From Owenia fusiformis (Eukaryota; Annelida; Polychaeta; Sabellida; Oweniidae), in NCBI GenBank assembly GCA_903813345.2, contig CAIIXF020000008.1, positions 6,271,341-6,335,340 of the forward strand: 64,000 bases of DNA, written 5' to 3'. The notes under the pieces are model-generated. The model was not told the DNA's origin. It made no database searches and was given only the letters and a program-made list of their open reading frames with translations. Below, one piece after another: positions 27,264 to 41,800 of this stretch. Each line of letters begins with the position of its first letter. Positions within the stretch are counted from its first letter, which is position 1. The position numbers and the translations under genes were made by a program.

Positions 27264-28533
27264 CTACTCTAATTCGTCCTTTTACAGTGATATCTGTAAT
27301 ATCCACAACGAGCGTCTCATTATTTTAGAATTTTATTTTGATAATTACGATTACCAATCTCAATTCTAGTATTTAGATATACATGTATCTGTGGTGACGC
27401 TATGAATTTATTGTAGTAGTCTCGGTATATTTTGCATAGTATATCGTTTAATATATGCTTTTTGATTTCTAAAAAAATTGTTGTGATTTTTCCCCCAAAA
27501 TTCACATCCAAGAAATGATCATTTGAGTAATCCGGCCCTTAAAAAATCAAAACTTTGTAGGTTTGTAATTAATAAAATTGAAAAAAACAAATAAGTGTGA
27601 GAATGTTAAATTAAGTGTGTAATTTAATTAAATAGTATTAATTAATAACTGCTGTGATTTGATTGGTCGACTGCAGAGACATCTTTCAAGTAAGCAAGAT
27701 GGCGATTGCAGATGTTGATTTGTCGTGACCGTGGGTTTGTGGGTTACTCTGTAAAAGCCAGCTGGACACAAACCCTAGAGATTGACAGCTATTAACAACC
27801 ATTGTTTCGTCAATAAGATATTTATATACATAATCTGAGAATTTAAGAGACGATCATTGGACATTATGGTGAGATTGAGCTGTTAGAGAAGAGATTTGGA
27901 TGTTTACGAAGTGAGCCTGTATTTTCTTTCATTATATAGTGAGTGTGTGGGGGGGGTTTAAATCTTCTTCCTGGGCCTGTGGATTATCACATTTTTGACT
28001 TACATAAGGTCTCAAATATTCAGTCCTTGTGTAAGTCTGCCCTGTCAACCCTCAAGCATTAGGCGTGATCGTCACGCATTTGCTGGAAAAAATGAAATCA
28101 CGCATCAAGTTTGCGTTTTCGAAATATTTTGCACCTACCTTCATGAATGCAATTGCGCAAAAAGTGAAATTTGTTTGACAAAATTTGATCTTTCATGTCA
28201 TATCCTTCAAGTAAGTTGAAGTTATCATATTTGAAATTGTCAGTAGTTTTCCTGAGTATTCATGTGGTGATCAGATAGGACCATTTCCCCTACATGTGGG
28301 CTATATATTATCATCTATTACATACTGAAGTCAATGGGAAAGTTCGGGGGCTTCATTGAGGAGAACTCAGGCATATTTCACATCATAGTGACATAACCTC
28401 TAAATATTTAAAAAGATGATTGTGTTCCATGCAAACCCAAATACTTACATGTGGTGTTTTGTTTCATCCCAAAGTGATGTGGTTGAACATGTTAATTGAA
28501 TGACATTGATTTGCAATGTACATGTACAATGTA
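27264..28533 (+). promoter_or_regulatory. Probable EXO1 promoter and 5' UTR exon region
   Basis: An ATTGG (reverse CCAAT) at 27662-27666 and AAGATGGCG at 27696-27704 (a YY1-like core often found at housekeeping start sites) lie in a modestly CpG-containing patch. A consensus donor, ATG|GTGAGA, follows at about 27868. A pyrimidine tract and CAG at about 29597 could be the matching acceptor, leading into the exon that carries the EXO1 start. The rest of the stretch shows no coding exon. Confidence 0.4.
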
Positions 28534-29528
28534 CAGGGTGTCCAAAAAAACAGGACCATAAGAAAGTTGAATTACTGGGTCAATTTTGCATATTTTGCCT
28601 TGAAATTTCAGAATTATTTAGTTCATTCAATGTGAATTTTGTTCTGAAAGTTTGATGATAATCTGTTCATTGTGTCGAAAACTACAGTCCTTTACAAAAC
28701 ATGCTCAAAGTGGGTACTTCTCCTCTCTATGCACAAACGAATCCTGCGAACAAAGTTGTTAATGACCCTTACCTATACACATTAATGTGGATGGTAAATA
28801 TTGGGGTAGTTATTGCCCTCTTAAGATTGTTAGGGGCCTGTCAGTATACACATTGGCTTTGAGAAATCCTCAAAGATAAAAATTTGGGGGATTTAGATCA
28901 GGCAAATGAGCTGCCCATATGGTTTGCGTTCTGCAACTGATGAGCTGACCACCAAAGCATTGCTTAAACCATTTCAGCATATCATTTGCAGCGTTGGGGT
29001 GGTGTTGGCTTGTTGAAACCACTGCTTAATTATCTCCTTAGATGTCCCTTCTGGTGCTTAGTGACCTCCAAAACTTGGTGAGAACTTACTGGTCCTTGTT
29101 CATGGTGATAGCGAGTCCCCAGTCACCTTCGAACCAAAAGGGACTGATGATTCCATGTTTCCTCATTGCCACCCAGGGAGAGCATTGTTCAGAATGCAAT
29201 GGATGCTGTAGCACTTCATCAGGAGGATGTAAGCCCCAGTAGCAATTGTTCTTGGAACCAACTTGTCCATTCAGAAAGACATGCGTGTAGGAGGATCATC
29301 AACAGCTTTGTTCGCCGGATTGAATTGTGCATAGAGATGAGATTTGCACATTTGGGGCATGTTTTGTAAGGAGCTGTAGTTTTTGACTCAATTGGTAGAT
29401 TATTATCAAACTTTCACAACAAAATTCACATTGAATGAACTAAATATTTCTGAAATTTCAAGGCTAAATATGCAAAATTGACCGAGTTATTCAACTTTCT
29501 TACGGTCCTGTTTTTTTTGGACACCCTG
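28534..29528 (-). mobile_element. Fold-back mariner-like element with decayed transposase
   Basis: CAGGGTGTCC at 28534 and GGACACCCTG ending at 29528 are flanked by TA on both sides. The inverted match extends about 260 bp inward from each end. On the minus strand the interior encodes a broken transposase C-terminal half, recognisable by a PDLNPPNF word in the context of mariner-type SPDLxPxDFFLWG. The segment for the extreme C-terminus (RR-x-LCIE-x-R...H-x-x-HVL) is present at both ends in opposite orientation, so the original 5' half was replaced by an inverted copy of the 3' end. Many stops; inactive. Confidence 0.75.
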
Positions 29529-29847
29529 TATATTGCAATTGATGCAATATATGCACAGTTGCTTATCAGGAGTATTGTTATATTTTATAATTTCAGGTTG
29601 TGACAAAATATTCGATCCCAAGACATCAGCTGCAACACATCTGATAAGCAAAAACACACTTTAACCAAGATGAAGAATTAAAGATGCTACAGCTTACAAC
29701 AATTTTACGCTAGCCTTTACCATTTAGTATATTTGACAGAAATTTTACTAACCAGTGTACTTGACAGTATTTGACAGAAATTTTAATTATCCACGCACAG
29801 AAGATTGGATTTGCAATACTCTTTTTATTACTAAATTATCTAATGCT

Positions 29848-32800
29848 ATGGGAATCTCAGGCCTACTCCCATTCTTGAAGAATGCCTCTAAACAAGCCAA
29901 CATCAAAGAGTACAAAGGATGTACTGTTGCCATAGATACATACTGTTGGCTGCACAAAGGTGCTTTCGCCTGTGCAGAGAAACTGGGAAAGGGAGAAAAA
30001 ACAGACACGTAATTGTTATTTACTTTATTATTGTAAATAAATAAAGTATAGACTAAAGTTTTTAAATTCAAATTAATAACAAATAAGTGTTACGTAGTGT
30101 TTATATTTTTGGAGTGTGCTGCTTGAAGAAAAGGCTCAATAAAATATTTATAACATTTACATTTATTTTGACAAAATAGATACTAGTCTACTCTTGAACA
30201 TATATCCATTAAACTGTTTGAATGAACCATCATTTGGTCAAATAGATTGAAGTAGCATTAAAATTGACATTCACCATAATTCTTATTAAGGTATGTTTGG
30301 TATGTGATGAAATTTGTCAACAATCTGCTGAGCTGGGACATCAAGCCTATCATGGTGTTTGATGGTTGCCATCTGCCCTCAAAGAAAGGAGTAGAAAAGA
30401 GCAGACGAGAGTAAGCATTCAGTCATGTTGAAAATTATCAAGAGTACATTACTATTATAATATTAGGTCCACCCGTATAGGTCAGCGATAGCACAGGTAC
30501 CTCTTACGCAATAGGTCCTGGATTCGATCCCTGGTTTAGGCAAAACTTAATTTGCTTGTTTGCGTAAAGTCAATAATCCAAATTATTAATTAAAAACAAA
30601 CTGTACAGTTTCATAATGTTTAAATTGTCATTTTAATGAAATGTAGCTGCAGCTTAAATATAAAACTTTAAGATTATCTACTATTTGTTTTCAGACGTCG
30701 AGAGCTTTACAGAAAGAAGGCAGCCCAGTACTTAAGAGAGGGCAAGAAATCTGAGGCCAGAGATTGCTTTACAAAATGTATTGATATTACTCCATTGATG
30801 GCCTTGGAGGTCATGCAGGTAATTAATAAAACTCCTTTGTTACACATGACTCAAAACTGAAGATTAGATTATTTTTAATTGAAATTTTTCTTTCACTGAG
30901 AAAGTAGGTTATTTGAATAATACAAATGAAATGTTCACATTGATAAATTAAATCAAATTGATTTATTCTTAATATAGGCATGCAGGGCAAAGGGAGTTGA
31001 CTGTATTGTGGCCCCATATGAGGCAGATTCCCAACTTGCCTACCTTAGCAAGACAGGTATTGCTCAGGTGATCATTACAGAGGACTCAGATCTTGTGCTA
31101 TTTGGATGTAAGAAGGCAAGTAAATGTTCTTCTATACTCAATTTTCTAGTATACTGAATCACCATATAGGCACACTACCTTCGGACTATTACACATGAAT
31201 TTTCAGTTTTGAGTTTGCCAAGATCTCAGGAAGCTCAAATGGATCTTTCATGGAGTAATATAGGAGTTTGTGAAATGAATGCTTGCTGTTAATCAGAATG
31301 TGTTGTCATGATTTTCTGTTTTTTACATGATGAGATATAAACATTCTGCAGTTCACAAGATTTGTCACCTTATTGACCACATAGCTAACGACATCACCAA
31401 CATCCCCTGAACACAGGGGTCCAGACATCATCCGCTGTGCTCCTACTTTCTTTCTGAATTAGCCGATCACAGGAGGGATGAAGGAACATGATGCCTAGAC
31501 ACCTGAGTTTGGAAGATGCGTTACCAAAACATTTGGTTTCACTATGTTACTTTGACCTGGCATATAATTCAATACCATTGCATATGCTTAAATGGCCGAT
31601 CATATAATGTTGTAGGTGATGTTCAAAATGGCATATAATTCAATACCATTGCATATGCTTAAATGGCCGATCATATAATGTTGTAGGTGATGTTCAAAAT
31701 GGCATATAATTCAATACCATTGCATATGCTTAAATGGCCGATCATATAATGTTGTAGGTGATGTTCAAAATGGCATATAATTCAATAGTCAATACCATTG
31801 CATATGCTTAAATGGCCGATCATATAATGTTGTAGGTGATGTTCAAGATGGATATAGCAGGCAATGGTATTCTAATTGAGAGAATGCATCTGAACAAGGC
31901 CACCCAGATACAGCAGGACTACTTCACATTTGACAAGTTCCGCTACATGTGTATCCTATCTGGGTGTGACTACCTCCCTAGTTTACCTGGCATAGGACTC
32001 GGCAAGGCATGTAAACTCTTTAAGATCACAAGACAAGCTGATATGACTATGGTAAGTCTACAATATGGATTGAAAAACCAACGATAGCAATCCCATGTTT
32101 TTGGGGTGTTTTAGTGGTGTTACCATAATGGAGAAGTATAGGGTTCAGAATTCTAGTGTGAATTCTAGGGGATATTGGTAAAGATATTAAATTTAAATTC
32201 CCCTTCTAGGGTTGTGGGAATTAATAATAGGAACATTTGGTCAAGAGGTCCATTTTATTTCAATTTATTAAAAGTAAACAAATATATTTCAATCTTTTTT
32301 CAAGGTTATTCGTAAACTACCCACTACATTAAAGATGTCACAGTTGATTGTACCCCAGGATTACATTGATGCATTTTTCCGTGCGAACAACACATTCCTG
32401 TATCAGCTTGTGTTTGATCCCCTGGAAAGACGACTGAGGCCCCTCAATGACTACCCCCCAGATATAAACAGGGCAGACCTGGACTATGCTGGACCGTATC
32501 CTTGCAACAATTCAAGCAAGAATATAATCAGAAGAAAATATTTATTTTGATTCCTTTTGATTATTTCTTCATTAATAATCCTATTTATAAGTAACATATT
32601 CATTAATGAGTGAAAAAAGCAGTTATTAATGACTGCATTATTTAACTCCTTTTGGGTCACCCTATATAATACTACAATTGGATTTTATTAGTCAGTGAAT
32701 TAAGCAAGTATTTATTCATTACTATATAAATTCATTACTGCATTATTTGATATGTTGGATCAGCATACATTAACATATAGTACTACGTTGTATAAAACAG

Positions 32801-35800
32801 TTCAATGTCGATGTGAATTACAAATATTCAATCCTGAAGCGAATACTACAATTTATATAAATGTCCATCTTTCCCTAATATACTTCCCACAGTCTGAATG
32901 TACAAAATGGAATTTACAAACTGAAAATGAAGATATATCATGGTCGCTTTTGTAATCATGTTATCCAGACATTAACCAAAGATAAAGTGAGTAACCCTTC
33001 AGTGATATAATGAATGTTTATATAAATGTAGGGTATTAGATTTTTGAATCATACAGTCCTTAACTCTTGAAGATATATCCCAATGGAGAAAGCCTACCAG
33101 ATTGCACTTGGAAACATTAACGTGAACAATGGACAGATAATTGGTGACTTCGATCCTGACACTTACCAGGTACTACATTCATTATTTTACAACTACTATA
33201 CAATGATTGCCATGTATATAGTTATGGGCTAATTCCTCATTGTCTCTCACATTGCCTTTAAGACTTTCAATGAGTTTAGATTTGATGAAAACTCTTTTGA
33301 TTGGTTTTGAATTTTTATGTCACCACCAAAAAGTGGTGACATATTGTTATGGTCTCCGTTTTTTATGTTTTGGTTGGCATCTGTTACAAATGGCAGGTAG
33401 TGACATTTTGCATATTAATGCCATGTAATTGATTTTGCAATCTTTGTGCAGTTGCTGACTCATAGTTGAGTTTTGAAGTCCCCTTGTCAAGCAACACTTG
33501 TTGACTAGGTATCTGACAGTACATTGAGGTATATGCTGTACTTTGGTACAATTGGCCTTGGTCAGTACATTTTAGGTCTAAGTCTGTGCATTCTGAAGAA
33601 TATTTTACTAAGGGGTGAAGGGAACATATGGCATTTGTGTCAAAATATTCAGTTCAGTTCACATTGTTATTATAGTGTTTCACAACCCAAAGTTGGTGTT
33701 TAATTAAACCAAATTGAAAAGAATCTTGAAAATATATTATCAATTTGTAGGTTTAGCTTCAATTTCTATACAAACTTATACATTTAAAAGGTTGAATTAA
33801 TGTAATAGTTCAAACCAGAAAAGCAAAAAGTTCATAGCAAAAACTGTACAAATGTCAAAGGTTGGCTATTGGTCAAATTGGCATACATGCTCTTAAAAGT
33901 AATTTCTAAAATAATGTCATTATCACTATCACATTAAGTTTTGAAATTTTAGTCATATTCATGTTCAGCATTTGGATTCATTTTCTCCTTTTCTGGAATC
34001 ATAGCATCTTGATCATTATATTTCTTACGCTTGAAGAAGCCACATTTCCAGAAAAAAATAACAAGCAAGACAAGAAGGAGGATTCCTACGATAACGGCAA
34101 CAATGATAATCCAAATCTCGACAGTTTTTGGTTTAGGTTTTTCATTTAATGTACCTACATATGTCGATACTTGGATAATATCCAAGGAATATTCCATTGG
34201 TTTGATCTTGTATGGCATTTTAACAACTTGGGCTAATGCCTCTGATACAATGACCATACTCTGTTGTCGCTTCTTAGTGAACGAATCTAACCATAATCTG
34301 CTGCGGATTTCAATCAGAGCGATATCATCATTTTTCATATCATGCACGTCACATATTATCAGTGTGCACCAATTTGATGTACATTGCATTCTGTTCACTG
34401 ATCCATGATCAACGTCCCTACGCCGTCTAGTGTAACTGTGGAGGTCGTCTGTCAGCTGATTGGATGATTCAACCTCACCATGTGGTAAAAGTATGATATT
34501 GTCAGGGTTCACCATATCTGTTGTGCATGACCCACTGCCTCTTATAATCTGAGGTATTTCTGTTAGATAAAACAAATTGTCACCATTTTCAAACTGGCTC
34601 GGCCAAAGAATTTCCACTTCTGCTGCTGCAATTGAACTTGGTCCAAGATTTCGTACTTCATATAAATGAATTACTTCAGGTCCGATTTCTGTGTCTGTTG
34701 TTTTGTTTAGGTTGGTTATCTGTGATGCGTTATATAGAAATTGTTCTGGTTTCGATACTCCATTAAGTGTGATTTTTGCACTAACTGTTAAAGGGATATC
34801 AAGGTAGTGAGTGTTGTCGGCTAATACAGTGCTGTTTTCAGTGTTTGAACTATTAGCTTTTACAGTAAACCTTAAGACATCTACATTGTCGTTTATGTTA
34901 CTAGGGGCAACAGTGACAACCAGAGACACCTTTTGGTAACTGGGGAGTGGATTGCCGATGTCACAAGACACTAAGTTCTCATTTACATTAGTACAACTAA
35001 TTGGTCTTGTAGATGAAACATCACTTGTTCGGATATATTTTGTCCCTGATGGTAGTTGTAAAGTTAACTGAGCTTCAAATGCATTTTCTCCTTTGTTCTC
35101 GACAGCAATATGGATCCGTATTGGAGTATTATCGTCCAGGATATGCTGCTGAGTTGACCCTTTGATATTAACACTTAGGTCTGGTTGGCAAATGTCATCA
35201 TCACCACAGTTTGTCAATATTTTTGCTGAACCTCTGTGAGTTTTCTCCATGTCTTCAATTATAGGGATCAATTTACCTCTTTGGATGTATACATCTTCCT
35301 TGAGGTTATGCCTAACATCTACAGAAAGAGGAGTTATTTTATCTCGTATGTTATTCTTAATGTATGCATTCATGGTGTCACACCATTTTTCAGATTTGAA
35401 TAATCGGACCATTTGACTTTCTTTATGTTGAGATCCACTTTGTAGGAAGAACATGCGAGGAGATATCACACTCTCAGGGTCAAGTGTCCATTCAACATTG
35501 ATTTCAATGTATTGGGGAACTTCAAGGCCATCATAAGTTAAACATGTCTTAATTGCAATACATGTAACTGAACGTCCATTCGAAAGAATACATGGTCTGT
35601 TGTCTAGATTAATCATACCTGGCTCTATGTTGATGTCTGTACTGATACGAATAATCGGACGTGACTTTAACAGCACAGCGTGGCTACTAGCATACGCACC
35701 TACAAGGACGTCGGGATATGAATTACCATCCATATCGTAGCCTCCTGCAATCGACCAACCAAATGTCTTGATGCCAGAGTCAATATCGGCTGCATAGACA

Positions 35801-38800
35801 ACTTGGGAATATTGCGTTTGGATGCCTTTACTAGAGCCATGGTAAAAATAAACAGCCCCATTTCCATCATTGCCCCCATATGGTGCCCCAATTGCTAAGT
35901 CTTTAAAATTGTCATTGTTGATATCCTTTATAGCAGCTACTGAAGTGCCAAATCTCGATTTGCTCCTTAAACCGACTAAGGTGTCTCTATTTTCAGCATT
36001 CATTTGATTTGTGCTAGTCTGATAATATACATAGACACATCCCATTTCTTCCTTTTGTCCAAATTCTTCTGTGTACAATGGAGCTCCGATTGCTATATCA
36101 TCCAGGTTATCCCCATTGAAATCACTGACTGCTAGCGCTGCACCAAAGTACGACCCTATCTGATCACCTGTTATATTTGTTAGTCTATCCAGGTCCTGAT
36201 CAAAAATAACAATCTCTCCCTTTAGTTTGCCTCCCCTTGGGATCCCAGCAACATATTCTTTGGCATTATTTCCAGTAAATTGACCAGTGGCGATAGAGTA
36301 TCCCATATATGTGTTGTCTTCGGAAGGGTCTCGCTCTGGAGTCTCTATGATATCCCCCGACAGAAAAAGGCTCTGAGAGATAACCTGACCTTGCCAGTAG
36401 AAACTCCCAACAGCTCCTATGATAAGACGAGACTCGTCTTGCGATATAATTGCCGCTAACCCAGCCTGACACGAGCCTTGTCTCCAGTAGCCATGGTTAT
36501 TATTTCGACATGGGGAATATTCATTCATGCTTGTCATCGAGCTAGTTGTTGTGAAACATGTTCCAATTGGTTCCCTCTCACGAAATATACCTCCAGCATA
36601 TAAATACCTTATATACTTTGGAGCGCATGCTACTATCTTCCCGTTTTTGCCACTACTAGTCACAGTTGCACCGAACCATTGGTTTGACTTATCATCAATC
36701 TCAATGTAACTCTGATCGATGTATTCAATATTGTTTCCTTTCAAGTCAAAAGGTATTTCCTGACAGTCGTTCTTAGTGTGTATGCTACAGCGAAGTACAG
36801 CCCCGCCTTTACTAATCCCAGATTGCCCTGTTTGCGTCAGAGGAGCACCTATCAATAGCCAATTGTAATTGCCATCAATATGTTGAGCGACGGAATATCC
36901 AAAATAACTATCTCTCTGTGGACCTTCATGGATGACAGGTCTTTGGAGATCAATGTTAAACCCAGTGACGCAAAATAATTCACTACAAATGTAGCATATC
37001 ATCCATATATGATGCAGCCTATTCATTTTGAAGTGTTCTGTTTGATTAAATTCTATGCTTTTTTGTGTTTTTTTTTGTTGTTAACTTTTAATCAATTTTT
37101 TAAATATTCACCTGTTCTCTTGAATATACAGGTTTTAACTGTACTTTCTTTATTAAACAATTTCCTATATATATGTCTCATGCAAAATGTCATCGGGACC
37201 AGATGTTTTGAATAGTGTATACCATGTAATTATTTTAATATGAAAATTGTAAGAAACCCAAATTTTCAATGTCATTGAAAGGAGACTACAGAGTTGAGTA
37301 TAGAGATGAAATAGGTATTTATTTAATGGGTTATCAAATAATAAAGATATATGTATTGCCAAGTTAGACATGCCAATACAAACACAGCCAAATTCTTTTA
37401 TGTTGTATTTTTGGGATAATATTGTTGAACGTTTAAATCTAAGGTATGTGTTAATGATGGTGTCATTTGTTAACATCTGTATTGTACAAATGTTAACATT
37501 TCTCAGAGGACTACTCGAGTTAATAAAAGAAAGTACTCATGTGGAGAAAAGTTGATTTTTCAATCTCTTATCTCTGATCTCCACAGGGTGTGCATTTAAA
37601 CCACAAGCATTAAGTGTATCCTGGCTAGATAAATGCATTCATGTAAAGGGATACAGAAAATAAGTGATGAGTTTATACTATATTGCATTGTAATCCAAAG
37701 CCCACATGTTTTATATGGACACATGAAATTCAAATATTTTAATATAATACAGGGTGGGACCAAATTAAAGATGCTTATAAAATATTTTTCATATGTGTAT
37801 AAAGTGGTGAATTTTAAGTTTCTAAAAGGATGATAACAATAAGGGTGCTTGATAATCGGGGGATTGAACAATATAATTTATTCACCTTGTCAAAGATTTG
37901 GTGGAAAGTTTGAACAACTTTGGGTCATATTCTAATCTCAACAAATGTTATTAAGATATGATATGTTAATTTCAAAAATATATTTAACGACTTTGTTTCA
38001 AGTAGCATTTTGAGGATCACACATGCATCCATTAATAAGCAATGTCCACAGGTCCAGCTGTTTAGTATTTCACAAAAGAAAATCTTTTTTAATTCATGAA
38101 ATTTAAATAACCGTTGTCAGATTTTGGTCATGTTTTATAGGCATATACATTTGGTTGTGCTCTCAAGGAAATTTTCAAAATTATGAAATATTTCAGAGTA
38201 ACTTGAATTTTTCTGCAATAAGTCTTTTACATTCTTGAAATCAGATTTAAAAAAATTGTACAGTTGAAATTCTTGAAAAGCTTGCGTCAAACATCATCTT
38301 TTGGAAATTTTCACTATTTTTGCTAATTTGATGTGAAAAATCTTACTTACCATATGCTTTGACATATAATTTTAGCCACCAAAGCGAAGTGACAGCTGGA
38401 CCTCACGTACTGACACCCCATTACATAAACTAAGCATATGGCACCCAAACTATCGTAAGATGGCTGACATGGCACAGGTAAACCAGACTGTGGTAGAGGT
38501 AGACCCCCCTACTACTAGGGGTAAAGAAACAACTATTTCAACTCTTCCTGGTCTGAAGAAATTTAGCCCTAGAAAAAGACCAAGAGCCCCAGGTATTTTA
38601 ATTCTTATATTTTAATATTGGTATTTTAATATGTGAGCATTTCAAGTAATCATTGTTTGTCAAATAATCGAGTCTAATTTTGAATCATTGCTCAAATCAC
38701 ATTATATTGATTATATAGAGGAAGGATGTTGAAGTAGATGTAATCTATTCATTATGAACTACCTACACCTAAATATATTTTATTGAACTTTGAATGGTGC

Positions 38801-41800
38801 TTGTTCAAAAGTACGCTAAATTCAATAGCCTACCTTTGTTTCAGGACATTTGAAACATACAGTGAACAAAAGTCAGTTAGTTTGGTCATATATGGGCTTT
38901 TGACTGATTGATTTTGATTGCCCAAATTTTTGAAAGATTTTAAGATGTAGTTTTAGTCACCTCAAATTTATATATCGAGATTATCCTATGTGCAAGTTAA
39001 ACATCATAATGTGTGTACTTTGTAGACACCCCGGAGGTTGACCCTAGCAGTAAATCTGAACCTGAGCTAATGGACCTCTACACCACCATAACTGATGAAA
39101 ATGACATCTTCAACCCAAAGAAGAAGCTGAAAATAACTCCAGCATTCCACGAGTTCAAACCTGAAAACAAAGCTTACGAAGCTAACGATTATTTCTCCAA
39201 GAACAAAGTGGGTTCTGAATGGGCAAAACCTAATAAACCCAACACTGATAGTGATAATGACAGTGATGATAACGATACACCTAAGAGACAAAGCGTGGAT
39301 GATAAACTCAGTCTTGCTTATATGGAGAAGACGACTGCCCATCTACCTTCATTACCAGACACTGCTGAAATACCAACAAAATTAGAGGAAAAACTCAAGA
39401 CACCTCCTGGACTGAATAAATTTGCAGTATCTACTGGAGGAAAGAAGAAGTTTAATCTGAGTGCTACAAAGCTAATGCCTGAGACGAAGGCAGTGAAAAG
39501 CAGGTGAGAGGAAGTATTTGTAAAAGTATGGTCTAGAACATATTCTCGAGAAAAATTTGGCAACTTGGTAATTCAAATTGCATTATGTTGGTGAATAATT
39601 GAGAGATTTAAAATTGAGGCATTTTCTCCTATAAATGTATGTTGAACTTTCGTGACTTGCTCCATCTGATAGTTGACTTGATTACTGATGGTCTTCATGA
39701 GCTTTATTTCTTTATATACTTTGCATTTCTGATTTCAGATTTTTCACAAGTACAAATAAGTTTGCAGTAAAAAAAGATCCAGAAGCGCAGCCAATCACAA
39801 GCTTCTTTGACACACCTCAACCAATCATAAAACCTGCAAATCAATCAATAATCAATGCACCAAAAACTACAACAGTAAATGAAAAGAAAAGTGAACCAGA
39901 GCTGAATGTAAATGATCATAAAACAAATGAAGTTTTGAAACCAGACACTGACAGTGCTGAATCGAATAATACTACCTCTGCACATAGACTATTTTCATGG
40001 GCAACAAAATTCGAGAGTAAATACGCAAAATCTGACAGTGAATCGATTGATAAAAACCGTCTTTCTCAGGATAAAAACCAATATAAACCTGTCGTGCCAT
40101 CTAAAAATACAGAAAATGCAAGTCAAAAATCTGAATCCAGTTTAAAATCAGAAGATGCCGGTTCAATAGATACCAATGAATTGTCTCAATATAGTAATGG
40201 ATATAGCATCGATACTTCACAGATCTCAATGAGTCAGATACTTGGCAGCCAGTCCCTTGGCTCTGAAACTGAGGAGACTCCAACTCCAGCAGGTGAGTTT
40301 GTTTTGAAATTGTAACTTTGTTGTTTCTAATGTCTGTTCCCTCATTTCGATTTTTTTGATGGTCTTTATTTGTGATTTCAACAATATTGAACTTAGAGGG
40401 AAAATCAGAGATAGCAAAAATGTTGTCTCAATTTTAGAATCTTTTGATCTCATTCTGTGCTTTTGCCTATTTAAAAAAATCAAAAAATTTACATGTTATA
40501 CTACTAGTATTATTCCAGGGAAACCTTCGATTTAGACATTTTACATTAAAATTGTAAAACGATGCAGTGAACCGAGCAAAAAGTAACTGGAAGTCAAATA
40601 TATATATTTTTGAACTTCACTGTTCTCTTCTAGATTTTAGAATTTCTTCAAAGGATTGGTATCGATGTGGTGAACTGAATTCAACAATGTTTTTCTCTTA
40701 TACCAATTATTGAAAACATTTTGTAAAAAAAAAAAGATAATAAAATTTTTAGAAATTTTGGATGACTGGTTTAAGAGAAACGTGTGTAAAAAAAGTTCAC
40801 CATATCGATACCAATCCTTTGATGATCTTACAATTGCTACAGAAATATTATCATTTACCTTTTCTAATTAAAATTCCAGACATCGATTCAGGTAACTTCA
40901 CAATGTCTGAAGGTTTAGCATCTACAGAAGTTGAAGAGCCACCACTGTTGCCTTCAATGGATCCTGATGGAGATGCTGCTATACATGCAAACAGTCCTCC
41001 ATTGCCTCCCTTAAAGTCATCTCCATCCAGTCAGGTAAATGAGATATAAACTTTAACCTTTATATCTGAACACCTCTCATAATCTCTCTAATCTGAACAC
41101 CTCTCAATGTGAACACTTTTTTCCGGTCCCATGTTTTTAATCCGTTAGACTTCCATGTTGAAAACTTGAAATGTGAACAGCTTCCAACCTGAACACTTTT
41201 AATCAGTCCAAGTGATGTTGAGATTACATCCAAGGCAGACTGTCACCTAATTTATTCCATATTTTGTAAAGTTCATCATCCTGAGCATTCTAATTTAAAC
41301 AAATAATTGTTCAGTTGAAAATTTTGATTCATTGTGATGTATGATACTTTCAATAAACAGGTAACATTATTTGAAATCCAATATTGTTCATTTTCAGGAA
41401 AATTCCAAGAGTTTGAGATCCCCACCTGGTGTTAACTCCACCCCTATATCTGCTAAATCAGGTCAGTACATGTATTCAGATGTAGGGCTATTTTAAGGCT
41501 CTCATGTTGTAAAACCTAATATAATATACTATACTGTGAAACCTGTATATCCTAACACCTCTCTAATCTGAACACCTCCCAATCTGAACACCCTTTCTCA
41601 GTGTCAATTTTGTCGTCTTCAATAAACGCACATGTTAAAAAAACTTGAAATATGAACACCTGCTAATCCGAACACTTTATGCTGGTCCCCGAGGCATTCG
41701 GATTAAACATGTTTTACTCTAGTTATATATTTGCTAAATCAGGTCAGTGTATGTGCTATACAACTAAATATGTAGTCATATTAAAGGAAGAATATTTGAG

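Larger units (their letters stand above)
22430..27265 (-). mobile_element. LINE C: nearly complete CR1/Jockey-like non-LTR retrotransposon
   Basis: About 4.8 kb containing ORF1, ORF2 and a short 3' UTR in one orientation. Both ORFs are uninterrupted except for the single UGA between them. The 5' UTR seems absent. LINE B (20.2-22.3 kb) lies immediately downstream in the same orientation. Confidence 0.85.

Noticed and set aside
30467-30545. Functional tRNA gene
   Set aside because: A- and B-box-like words are present, but the ends cannot pair as an acceptor stem; treated as a SINE remnant.
33949-37026. Assigning the integrin to a vertebrate alpha class
   Set aside because: The tail and propeller motifs are generic; without alignment I cannot separate RGD-, laminin- or alpha4/9-like classes.
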